Positions 1 through 6,535 of a DNA stretch of 7,461 nucleotides are shown here, in pieces (the stretch's first letter is position 1; the number at the start of each line of letters is the position of its first letter). Under the pieces are notes generated by a model. It searched no databases, was not told where the DNA came from, and saw only the letters and a list, made by a program, of their open reading frames with translations. The position numbers were made by a program, and so were the translations under genes. This DNA comes from Pseudomonadales bacterium (GTDB taxonomy: Bacteria; Pseudomonadota; Gammaproteobacteria; Pseudomonadales; Azotimanducaceae), in contig JAPKEK010000087.1 in assembly GCA_028822125.1 (NCBI GenBank), positions 1-7,461 on the forward strand, given 5' to 3'.

Positions 1-849
1 ATTATGCGCAGCCGAATTGAAATAACAGATCAGTCCATAAACAATTTTCTCAGTTCAGAACTGGGCGCCTCTATTACCGCGAACGAATACAGATTTGTCC
101 ACATTCTAATCGCCGTACCCTCAGATGCTGATTCAAAGACCATTAGGAAAATCCGCCAGCAGGCAACCGATATACTGGTGGAAATCAATGCTGGGACTGA
201 TTTCCAGACACTCGCCATGGAGCGGTCTGCAGGTCAGAATGCCCTGAAAGGAGGCGATCTTGGTTGGCGTAAACCCGCCCAACTGCCCTCTATGTTTGCC
301 GATATCGCCGAGACAATGAAAGTAGGTGAAGTCCAAGGCCCCATCCAAAGTGGCAGCGGATTCCACATCATAAAACTGGAGGAGAGTCGCGGAGCAAAAG
401 CCAATGGCTTGATTGACCAGACAAAAGTGCGCCATGTGCTGATTAAATCCACCGAAATTCGAAACCTTGAAGAAGCCAAAGAACTGGCTATGGGTTTGCG
501 CGACGAAATTCTGGATGGGAGAGAATTTGGCGAAGTGGCGAGATTATACTCTGACGATCCCGGCTCTGCTTTGAACGGCGGTGATCTGGGATGGAGCAGA
601 GCAGGTGAATTTGTCGGCGCTTTTGAAGAAACCGTGAATGCATCAGAAATCAACGACGTCAGCAAAATTTTTAAAACAGCATTCGGTTATCATTTTCTGG
701 AGGTAATCGGCCGCAGAACCGAGGACTTCAGCGAAGAATTTCTGCGTAACCAAGCTGAAAATTATCTGCGCAGCCAGATGATCGACGAGGAATTGGAAAC
801 CTGGATAAGAGAAATGAGGGAAGACGCTTTTGTCGAGATCCGAATCTAG
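1..849 (+). CDS. surA: SurA periplasmic peptidyl-prolyl isomerase/chaperone (3' part; start outside window)
   Basis: Periplasmic chaperone that escorts unfolded outer-membrane proteins to the BAM complex. The frame is open from base 1, so the signal peptide and most of the N-terminal chaperone domain lie upstream; the ATG at 4 is internal. The 282 visible residues begin in the end of the N-terminal domain. A first parvulin domain follows at about residues 30-128 (YRFVHILI to FHIIKLEE, with a GGDLGW core), then a second at about 142-239 (KVRHVLIK to GYHFLEV, again GGDLGW), then a C-terminal helix ending in a TAG stop. This N-P1-P2-C layout is that of E. coli SurA, where P2 carries the isomerase activity and P1 is inactive. 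The last 20 bases overlap the start of pdxA, as expected for the conserved lptD-surA-pdxA-rsmA cluster; lptD is probably just upstream. Identification is firm; only the missing 5' part is unknown. Confidence 0.95.
   Translation: MMRSRIEITDQSINNFLSSELGASITANEYRFVHILIAVPSDADSKTIRKIRQQATDILVEINAGTDFQTLAMERSAGQNALKGGDLGWRKPAQLPSMFADIAETMKVGEVQGPIQSGSGFHIIKLEESRGAKANGLIDQTKVRHVLIKSTEIRNLEEAKELAMGLRDEILDGREFGEVARLYSDDPGSALNGGDLGWSRAGEFVGAFEETVNASEINDVSKIFKTAFGYHFLEVIGRRTEDFSEEFLRNQAENYLRSQMIDEELETWIREMREDAFVEIRI
816..820 (+). promoter_or_regulatory. Shine-Dalgarno site of pdxA, inside surA
   Basis: GAGGG lies 9 bases before the TTG at 830 and inside the surA coding sequence. It supports TTG as the pdxA start: an in-frame TGA at 815-817 rules out anything further upstream, and no ATG, GTG or TTG follows in frame before the conserved PdxA core. 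Confidence 0.7.
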
Positions 850-1834
850 CTTACCGCTTGCCATCTCACCAGGCGAACCGGCGGGTATCGGTCCGGATAT
901 CTGCATCGCAGCAGAGAACGACCTGGGGCCCCTACCCAGACGCATCTACTTCACTGATCCTGACCTGATTCAGGAGCGTTCGCGGCTGTTAGGATCAGAC
1001 ATGCCAGTCGCAGTCATGTCAAAATCGACAGTTTATAATCCTGACGCCATTAATATTCAGCCAGTCAGGCTGTCTTACACGCCAGTGCCTGGGCACGTGG
1101 ACGCCAGAGCCGGCCCTTTTCTCCTGCAGGCTCTCAGACAAGGCGTTGCTGCATGCCAGACAGGAGCCTGTCGTGGCCTGGTCACAGGGCCTATTAATAA
1201 AGCAGTCATCAATCAAGCGGGTATTGCCTTTACCGGGCACACTCAATGGCTGGCCCAGGAAACCGGCACCAGCAAAGTGGTCATGATGCTGGCCAGTGAC
1301 TCACTGCGGGTCGCCCTGGTCACCACTCATTTACCCCTGGCCGAAGTACCTTCTGCTATCACATTTAAAAACATCACAGAAACGATCACCCTGTTATCCA
1401 CCAGTCTACAAAAGCACTTCGGCATACAACAACCCACCATACTGGTATGCGGGCTGAACCCTCATGCAGGCGAACAAGGGTACCTGGGCACAGAAGAAAT
1501 AGAAGTTATTCAGCCTGCTCTGGCGCACCTGAGAATAAAGGGACATAACCTGATAGGGCCTCTGCCTGCGGATACGGCATTCACGCAAAAACAACTATCA
1601 AACGCTGATGCGGTAGTCGCCATGTATCACGATCAGGGGTTACCGGTACTGAAGCATCAAAGCTTTGGCGAAGCCGTCAATATCACTCTGGGCCTGCCTA
1701 TCATAAGAACTTCAGTGGATCATGGCACTGCTCTGGACCTAGCCGGTACGGGTGAAGCAGATTACGGTAGCCTGCTAGCAGCGATCTCTATGGCTGACCG
1801 CATGTCCGAATCCGCCAATACAAATCAAGCATGA
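830..1834 (+). CDS. pdxA: 4-hydroxythreonine-4-phosphate dehydrogenase PdxA
   Basis: NAD-dependent, metal-requiring cytoplasmic enzyme. It oxidises 4-phosphohydroxy-L-threonine in the DXP-dependent pyridoxal 5'-phosphate pathway; the product is condensed with deoxyxylulose phosphate by PdxJ. Length is 334 residues, against 329 in E. coli. Visible motifs are PGEPAGIGPD at 14-23, FTGHT at 134-138, and the three metal-binding histidines: H167 in TTHLPL, H212 in GLNPHAGE and H267 in MYHDQGLP. Each is one position after its E. coli counterpart (166, 211, 266). The C-terminal IRTSVDHGTALDLAG block is intact. Translation must start at TTG 830, since no other standard start is available between the upstream stop and the core, and a GAGGG site is well placed. 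The gene overlaps surA by 20 bp and shares ATGA with rsmA, so it is almost certainly co-transcribed and probably translationally coupled. The TTG start may lower its translation relative to its neighbours, which is inference. Confidence 0.96.
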   Translation: MSRSESSLPLAISPGEPAGIGPDICIAAENDLGPLPRRIYFTDPDLIQERSRLLGSDMPVAVMSKSTVYNPDAINIQPVRLSYTPVPGHVDARAGPFLLQALRQGVAACQTGACRGLVTGPINKAVINQAGIAFTGHTQWLAQETGTSKVVMMLASDSLRVALVTTHLPLAEVPSAITFKNITETITLLSTSLQKHFGIQQPTILVCGLNPHAGEQGYLGTEEIEVIQPALAHLRIKGHNLIGPLPADTAFTQKQLSNADAVVAMYHDQGLPVLKHQSFGEAVNITLGLPIIRTSVDHGTALDLAGTGEADYGSLLAAISMADRMSESANTNQA

Positions 1835-2598
1835 GCGCCAAAAAGCGCTTCGGCCAAAATTTTCTACACAGTTCCCGTGTAATCGAGGACATCATCTCAG
1901 CCGTAGCACCGAGGCAAAATGAAACAATACTTGAAATTGGCCCCGGTAGAGGATCACTGACCCGACTTTTAGCGGAAAGGACCGCAAACCTGATCGCCAT
2001 TGAAATCGATCGAGACCTAATACCGCTTCTGAAAAAACAATTGCCATCGGGAGTGAACATCATCAATGCCGATATCCTCGACTACCCCATAGACGATTTA
2101 CCCACTCCCCTGCGAGTCGTGGGCAATCTCCCCTACAATATATCTACGCCTTTGCTTTTCAGGTTGTTCGAGTATTGTGAACGATTAACCGACATGACCT
2201 TGATGCTGCAAGCTGAAGTGGTTGACCGTATGGTTGCCGCCCCGGGCAGCAGAGTCTATGGCAGACTCTCAGTTATGACTCAATACTACTGCCAGATAGA
2301 AAAACTCATGGCTGTCCCTGCTTCAGCCTTTACGCCCCGGCCTAAAGTCGAATCAGCGGTAGCCCGACTCCAGCCTCATAAAACAAAGCTAGCCGAAGCA
2401 GAAAATTTAGCCGTGCTGTCCAAGATCCTTATCCAGGCTTTTGGCCAGAGAAGAAAAACTATCAGAAACTCCCTAAGTGGCTGTCTCAATGCTGATGAAC
2501 TACGCAGCATTGGCCTGGATCCAAAGCTTCGAGCAGAAAACTTAAGTGTCGAAAATTATACTGACTGTGCGAATTTCGTTTCGCGGAGAGATCAATGA
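1831..2598 (+). CDS. rsmA: 16S rRNA (adenine1518-N6/adenine1519-N6)-dimethyltransferase RsmA (KsgA)
   Basis: SAM-dependent enzyme that dimethylates the two adjacent adenines in the helix-45 loop of 16S rRNA late in 30S subunit assembly. Loss of this activity gives kasugamycin resistance in known bacteria. Length is 255 residues, against 273 in E. coli, the difference including a shorter N-terminus. Visible features are KRFGQNFL at 5-12, the SAM-binding EIGPGRGSLT at 35-44, acidic E58 after strand 2, D81 in the adenine-contact region, and the catalytic NLPYNIS at 99-105. The C-terminal helical domain carries FGQRRKTIRNSL starting at 204. The ATG overlaps the pdxA stop (ATGA) and no good Shine-Dalgarno sequence is visible before it, so re-initiation by ribosomes leaving pdxA is likely. 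The stop again shares ATGA with apaH. The apaG gene that usually follows rsmA is absent. Confidence 0.97.
   Translation: MSAKKRFGQNFLHSSRVIEDIISAVAPRQNETILEIGPGRGSLTRLLAERTANLIAIEIDRDLIPLLKKQLPSGVNIINADILDYPIDDLPTPLRVVGNLPYNISTPLLFRLFEYCERLTDMTLMLQAEVVDRMVAAPGSRVYGRLSVMTQYYCQIEKLMAVPASAFTPRPKVESAVARLQPHKTKLAEAENLAVLSKILIQAFGQRRKTIRNSLSGCLNADELRSIGLDPKLRAENLSVENYTDCANFVSRRDQ
2585..2588 (+). promoter_or_regulatory. Shine-Dalgarno site of apaH, inside rsmA
   Basis: GGAG lies 6 bases before the ATG at 2595, in the last codons of rsmA. It gives apaH its own initiation signal in addition to ATGA coupling with rsmA. Confidence 0.65.
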
Positions 2599-3395
2599 CG
2601 GTTTTTGCGTTAGGTGATATACAAGGCTGTTACCGAGAGTTAAGAGCCCTGCTTGAGCAAGTTCACTACGACAGCAATAAAGACAGCTTGTGGCTTACTG
2701 GAGATATCATCAATCGGGGACCTGATAATGTTGAAACCCTACAGTTCTTAATGGACCAGAGTAACGTTCAAATGGTGCTCGGCAACCATGATCTTCACTT
2801 CCTTGCTGTAGCCAGCGGCATTAGAGAACAGCTCAAAGGAGATACCCTATCGGATTTACTCGAACATAAAGAGCTTGACGCATTCACCGACTGGTTGCGC
2901 AAGCAGCCCCTGGTACGATACGACCCAGACTACGGCACGCTACTCGTTCACGCCGGTGTGCCCGGAATATGGGACCTTGAAACGGTTATGGCACTCAGTG
3001 AAGAAGTTTTTGATCAACTCACAAACAACAATTACCGTCGTTTCTTACAGGAGATGTACGGAAATAAACCTAGTGCCTGGCATAGCGATTTAACCGGCTT
3101 CGCCAGATTGAGATTAATTACCAACTTTTTCACCCGCATGCGCTTCTATCGTCATCCCGGAGAAATCGAACTGAGCCAGAAAAAAACCCAGGCACCGAAG
3201 GGATTTGAACCCTGGTTTGATTACCGCAATCCATCGCTGCAGAAGATCACAATCCTATTCGGTCATTGGGCCGCCCTGGGATGCATACAGCGACCCTATC
3301 TGGCAGGGCTGGATACTGGCTGTGTCTGGGGTCGGCACCTAACCGCCCTTCGTGTTGAGGACGGTCGACGCTTCAAGCAGCAGGCGCTGCCATGA
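2595..3395 (+). CDS. apaH: Symmetrical bis(5'-nucleosyl)-tetraphosphatase ApaH
   Basis: Metallophosphatase that splits Ap4A symmetrically into two ADP and so controls the dinucleoside polyphosphates made as aminoacyl-tRNA synthetase by-products. E. coli ApaH also removes Np4 caps from RNA. Length is 266 residues, against 280 in E. coli. The phosphoprotein-phosphatase motifs are in order: GDIQG at 7-11, GDIINRG at 36-42, GNHD at 63-66, a metal-binding histidine at H119 in LVHAG, and H224 in FGHW, followed by the ApaH-typical LDTGCVWG. In motif I the usual histidine of GDxHG is glutamine (Q10). I recall GDLQG in Pseudomonas ApaH, so this is probably a lineage variant rather than damage. The family call does not depend on that residue, because TRMRF and EPWF also match. 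The gene directly follows rsmA through ATGA. A 37-bp gap with an inverted repeat separates it from cca. Confidence 0.96.
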   Translation: MTVFALGDIQGCYRELRALLEQVHYDSNKDSLWLTGDIINRGPDNVETLQFLMDQSNVQMVLGNHDLHFLAVASGIREQLKGDTLSDLLEHKELDAFTDWLRKQPLVRYDPDYGTLLVHAGVPGIWDLETVMALSEEVFDQLTNNNYRRFLQEMYGNKPSAWHSDLTGFARLRLITNFFTRMRFYRHPGEIELSQKKTQAPKGFEPWFDYRNPSLQKITILFGHWAALGCIQRPYLAGLDTGCVWGRHLTALRVEDGRRFKQQALP

Positions 3396-3404
3396 GCCCG
3401 TGCC

Positions 3405-3429
3405 GGCAAATACCTGAAACCAGGTTGCC
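3405..3429 (+). promoter_or_regulatory. Inverted repeat/hairpin covering the cca ribosome binding site
   Basis: Directly visible pairing: GGCA (3405-3408) with TGCC (3426-3429), and ACCTG (3412-3416) with CAGGT (3421-3425). The loop is AAAC, and three bases (AAT, 3409-3411) bulge on the left arm. The only Shine-Dalgarno-like bases before the GTG at 3433 are the AGG in the right arm, 8 bases from the start. The fold could therefore limit cca initiation. No T-run follows, so it is not an intrinsic terminator. It fills most of the only intergenic gap in the plus-strand block. The function is inference; nine base pairs with a bulge could also arise by chance. Confidence 0.35.
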
Positions 3430-3432
3430 ACA

Positions 3433-4521
3433 GTGAAACATCTGCTGGTAGGCGGCGCAGTTCGCGATAAGCTACTGGGAATCCCGGTGGCCGAGCAGGA
3501 TTGGGTGGTTTTAGGAGAAACCCCTGAAAGTATGCTGCAACAAGGCTACAGACAAGTCGGAAAATCCTTCCCCGTTTTTTTGCACCCTTACACCGGAGAC
3601 GAATATGCCCTGGCAAGGACAGAACAGAATACCGGGCCAGGCCACCAGAATTTCGCCTTCAACAGCAAGCCTGACGTGACCCTGGGAGAAGACCTGTACA
3701 GACGCGATCTAACTATCAATGCCATGGCAGAAACAGCGGATGGAACTATCATCGATCCCTACGGGGGTCAATCCGATCTCAGCAACAGACTGCTCAGACA
3801 TGTTTCTCCAGCCTTCGATGAAGATCCTTTAAGAGTATTCAGATTAGCAAGGTTTTACGCCAAGTTAGAAAAATTCGGATTCCAGGTAGATGACCAAACC
3901 CGGTTACTATGTAGCAACATGGTCAATCGGGGAGACATCGACAGCTTATCCCCGGAGCGGATTTTCATGGAGCTTGACAAGGTTCTGAAAACCGAGCATC
4001 CGGAAAAGTTTTTTACTTTTATCAAGGATATAGGTGCTGCTGCCCATCTCTGGCCAGATCTGACCCAGGCAGCTATAGCCAGAATGAGTCTGATAGCACA
4101 CAGTCTAGAGCCGGCACAGAAGTTTGCGTGTCTCTGCCTCGGCCTCACCGAAACCAGTCTGCAGAAGATTAATGACAAGGTCAGACTCCCCAAGCAATGG
4201 CAGGACCTCAACCTTTTACTGGCCCGGCACTACCAGCAACTGGTCAATCCCGACCTGAAGTCACCCGCTCATATTGTTACTACCCTGGAACATCTGGATG
4301 CGCGACGGAAACCGGACCGATTCGAAAAAATCCTGAAGATAATCGAGGCACTGCAACCAATCCAGTCGAGTATCGAAACCGCTGCTAAATGGCGACAGTG
4401 GCAAGCACTATGTGCCCAGGCGCAGACAAAAGATCTTCCCCGGCATTTAACAGGTGCTGAAATAAAAACCGCAGTAAGGGCATCACATATAGATATTATC
4501 GCGAGCCATTTACGTGGCTAA
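3433..4521 (+). CDS. cca: CCA tRNA nucleotidyltransferase, short type without HD domain
   Basis: Adds or repairs the 3'-terminal CCA of tRNAs using CTP and ATP, without a nucleic acid template. Length is 362 residues, against 412 in E. coli. The class II nucleotidyltransferase head is clear: LVGGAVRD at 5-12, the metal site in AEQDWV at 20-25, FPVFLHP, EYALART, the RRDLTINAMA block from 90, and the base-recognition region EDPLRVFRLARF at 130-141. The E. coli enzyme then has an HD phosphohydrolase domain (CHDLGKG and further histidines). Here the matching stretch reads FACLCLGLTET with no HD pair and about 50 fewer residues, which fits the short type 2 bacterial Cca subfamily as I recall it. 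The first metal carboxylate is glutamate (E21-x-D23) rather than the aspartate of E. coli. The GTG start is the only choice, as an in-frame TGA at 3415 precedes it. The stop overlaps the pteridine reductase start by 8 bp. Confidence 0.93.
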   Translation: MKHLLVGGAVRDKLLGIPVAEQDWVVLGETPESMLQQGYRQVGKSFPVFLHPYTGDEYALARTEQNTGPGHQNFAFNSKPDVTLGEDLYRRDLTINAMAETADGTIIDPYGGQSDLSNRLLRHVSPAFDEDPLRVFRLARFYAKLEKFGFQVDDQTRLLCSNMVNRGDIDSLSPERIFMELDKVLKTEHPEKFFTFIKDIGAAAHLWPDLTQAAIARMSLIAHSLEPAQKFACLCLGLTETSLQKINDKVRLPKQWQDLNLLLARHYQQLVNPDLKSPAHIVTTLEHLDARRKPDRFEKILKIIEALQPIQSSIETAAKWRQWQALCAQAQTKDLPRHLTGAEIKTAVRASHIDIIASHLRG

Positions 4522-5245
4522 AGTCGCCCTCATAACCGGTGCAGCACAACGCATTGGCAGTGAAATTGCTCAACACTTCCACGCTCAGGGGTGGAACCTT
4601 GTACTGCACTATCGAACGTCTGAAGCCCAGGCTCAACAACTCTGTCAGCAATTCAATAATACTCGAGCCGAATCCGCCCGCCTGGTTCATGGCGATATCA
4701 GCGATCCCGACTGCTCTGAGCAAGCCCGTACGAGCTGGTTTAAATCAGACCAGAGACTCGACCTTCTGATTAACAATGCCGCCGTTTTTTCAGCACGTCC
4801 ATTGAGCGAAATCGATCTTGCTCACTGGGAGGCCACCCTGAATACAAACGTGAGAGCGCCCCTGTTTCTATGCCAGTCGCTGGCACCTATATTAAAGTGT
4901 TCTACCGGCAGCATTATCAATATTGCTGATGTTTATGGCCAGCAGCCTCTTAAACATTACGTCGTTTACAGCATCAGCAAAGCTGGCCTGGTTATGATGA
5001 CACGATCACTGGCACTGGAACTGGCTCCACAGATTAGGGTAAATGCAATCTCCCCGGGAGCCATTTTACAACCGAGTAATCAACCGTCAGGCGACACTGC
5101 CCTGGTCGATTCCATGCTTGAAAAGATTCCTCTCAAAAGAACCGGAAACGCGTCTGATATAGCGATGGCGGCATTCTATCTGGCAACCAATACTTATGTA
5201 ACCGGCCAGGTTATCACTATTGATGGTGGTCGCTTAATCAGCTGA
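4514..5245 (+). CDS. Pteridine reductase, FolM/PTR1-like short-chain dehydrogenase
   Basis: A 243-residue NADPH-type short-chain dehydrogenase/reductase, predicted to reduce dihydropterins such as dihydromonapterin, and possibly dihydrofolate, to tetrahydro forms in the cytoplasm. Two traits separate it from ordinary SDRs. The dinucleotide loop is TGAAQRIG (8-15), with arginine where most SDRs have glycine, and HYRTS (32-36) follows strand 2 as in pteridine reductases. The usual catalytic serine is replaced by aspartate: D139 in NIADVYG, then Y152 and K156 in YSISK. The 13- and 4-residue spacing equals the D181-Y194-K198 triad of Leishmania PTR1 and is also seen in E. coli FolM. NNAA lies at 87-90, RVNAISPG follows the active site, and VDGG-type ITIDGGR closes the chain. 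The GTG start overlaps cca by 8 bp with no clear Shine-Dalgarno site, suggesting coupling. The stop overlaps purD by 12 bp. Family is firm; substrate and orthology to folM are not proven, so no symbol is given. Confidence 0.88.
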   Translation: MAKVALITGAAQRIGSEIAQHFHAQGWNLVLHYRTSEAQAQQLCQQFNNTRAESARLVHGDISDPDCSEQARTSWFKSDQRLDLLINNAAVFSARPLSEIDLAHWEATLNTNVRAPLFLCQSLAPILKCSTGSIINIADVYGQQPLKHYVVYSISKAGLVMMTRSLALELAPQIRVNAISPGAILQPSNQPSGDTALVDSMLEKIPLKRTGNASDIAMAAFYLATNTYVTGQVITIDGGRLIS

Positions 5246-6529
5246 GTTTTTTTCCCTTGCGATGGCTCGATACCCTATATCGCGACGATACTGCATCCCC
5301 GCAAATTGAATACCCTTTATATCTTCATAGACCTGACTCTGAGCTGCACTGACTGAATTACCCAGGGCAGTGACAGCCAAAACCCGCCCACCCGATGTTT
5401 TAATATTGGTACCCTGCAATCGGGTTCCACAATGGAAAACTTTACTTTGCATGGGCAAACCCAGACCTTCGATCTCTTCGTTCTTACGATAGGCTTGGGG
5501 ATAACCTTCTGCAGAGAGCACCACCGCAACAGCAGCGGCGTCTGTGAACTCCAGCGTACAACTGCCTAACCGGTTATTCACAGCACCAACACACAGGCTA
5601 ACTAAATCAGATTGCATGCGCAGTAAAATCGGCTGTGTTTCAGGATCTCCAAAACGACAGTTAAACTCAACTACCTTGATGCCACCTGTTGGCTCGATCA
5701 TCAGACCAGCATACAAAAATCCTTTATAGGGGTGACCATCGGCAATCATACCGGCTAATGTGGGCTCAATTATTTCACTTAAAACACGAGCATTGATAGC
5801 ATCGGTAACCACTGGCGCAGGTGAGTAGGCACCCATACCACCAGTATTCAGGCCAAGATCACCATCGAGGAGGGCCTTATGATCCTGCGATGTAGCGAAC
5901 GGCAAATATGAATGTCCATTTGCGATCACAATAAAACTTGCTTCCTCGCCAGACAGAAACTCCTCAATAACCACCCGATGACCGGCTTGCCCGAAAGCAT
6001 CACCTTCCAGCATATGAGCAATGACCTGATCTGCCTCTTCATAACTCTGGGCTATCAGCACACCCTTACCTGCTGCCAGGCCATCTGCTTTTATAACAAC
6101 CGGCAGGGGCAGCGTTCGAGCGAATTCACAGGCCTGCCTGACGGATTCAAAACTACCATAGGCTGCTGTTGGTATCCCATGTTTGACCAGAAACTGCTTG
6201 CTGAAGCTCTTCGACCCTTCCAATTGAGCTGCTGCTGCGCTCGGACCAAGACAGGCCAGGCCCGCATCATGAAATCGGTCAACAATACCAGCAACCAAGG
6301 GCGCCTCAGGTCCCACGACCGTCAGCGCTACTTGCTCACGAATGGCGAATTCAATTAAACCATCAAAATCCATTGGCTCAATCGGAATATTGGTGAGCGC
6401 CGGCTCAAGCGCACTGCCACCATTTCCAGGTGCCACAAAAACAATTTCAGCCGAAGCACTTTGGGACAACTTCCAGGCAAGAGCATGCTCTCGTCCCCCG
6501 CTTCCAATAACCAATATATTCAAAACCAT
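5234..6529 (-). CDS. purD: Phosphoribosylamine-glycine ligase PurD (GAR synthetase)
   Basis: ATP-grasp ligase that joins 5-phosphoribosylamine and glycine to form glycinamide ribonucleotide, the second step of de novo purine synthesis. From the ATG at 6529 it has 431 residues. Visible features are the N-terminal IGSGGREHALAWK (8-20), VGPEAPLVAG, LEGSKSFSK, the ATP-grasp VIKADGLAAGKGV (145-157), EEASFI, SQDHK, NTGGMGAYSPAP (228-239), EFNCRFGDPETQP (288-300) and a C-terminal RDIGYRAI. Two starts are possible. The ATG has its GAGGA only 1 base upstream. The TTG at 6523 is 7 bases from the same site, gives MNILVIG matching E. coli MKVLVIG, and yields 429 residues, the E. coli length. I list the outer limit but consider the TTG at least as likely. 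It follows purH after 26 bp, forming the usual purHD operon, and its 3' end overlaps the pteridine reductase tail to tail. Confidence 0.96.
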   Translation of the reverse strand: MVLNILVIGSGGREHALAWKLSQSASAEIVFVAPGNGGSALEPALTNIPIEPMDFDGLIEFAIREQVALTVVGPEAPLVAGIVDRFHDAGLACLGPSAAAAQLEGSKSFSKQFLVKHGIPTAAYGSFESVRQACEFARTLPLPVVIKADGLAAGKGVLIAQSYEEADQVIAHMLEGDAFGQAGHRVVIEEFLSGEEASFIVIANGHSYLPFATSQDHKALLDGDLGLNTGGMGAYSPAPVVTDAINARVLSEIIEPTLAGMIADGHPYKGFLYAGLMIEPTGGIKVVEFNCRFGDPETQPILLRMQSDLVSLCVGAVNNRLGSCTLEFTDAAAVAVVLSAEGYPQAYRKNEEIEGLGLPMQSKVFHCGTRLQGTNIKTSGGRVLAVTALGNSVSAAQSQVYEDIKGIQFAGMQYRRDIGYRAIAREKNSAD

Positions 6530-6530
6530 T

Positions 6531-6535
6531 TCCTC
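6531..6535 (-). promoter_or_regulatory. Shine-Dalgarno site of purD
   Basis: GAGGA on the minus strand (TCCTC on plus) in the purH-purD gap. It is 1 base from the ATG at 6529, too close for a normal site, but 7 bases from the in-frame TTG at 6523. This bears directly on which start is used. Confidence 0.6.

Noticed and set aside
234..665. 143-codon minus-strand open frame opposite surA, plus shorter ones opposite surA, pdxA and cca
   Set aside because: They lie fully within conserved coding sequence on the other strand and have low-complexity Ser/Pro/Arg-rich composition typical of antisense frames.
2875..3093. 72-codon open frame in another frame inside apaH
   Set aside because: Lies within the conserved ApaH core and shows no family resemblance or start signal.
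5199..5213. Inverted repeat TAACC-GGCCA-GGTTA near the end of the pteridine reductase gene
   Set aside because: A 5-bp stem inside conserved coding sequence (TGQVITIDGG region), with no T-run next to it; most likely chance.
5233..5253. Possible intrinsic terminator: CTTA/TGAG stem followed by T7
   Set aside because: The stem has only four pairs, one of them T-G, and no GC-rich core, so I do not call it a terminator; the T-run alone is not enough.
5912..6358. 148-codon plus-strand open frame opposite purD
   Set aside because: Entirely antisense to the conserved ATP-grasp region of purD, with no recognisable family or ribosome binding site; a shadow of a real gene.
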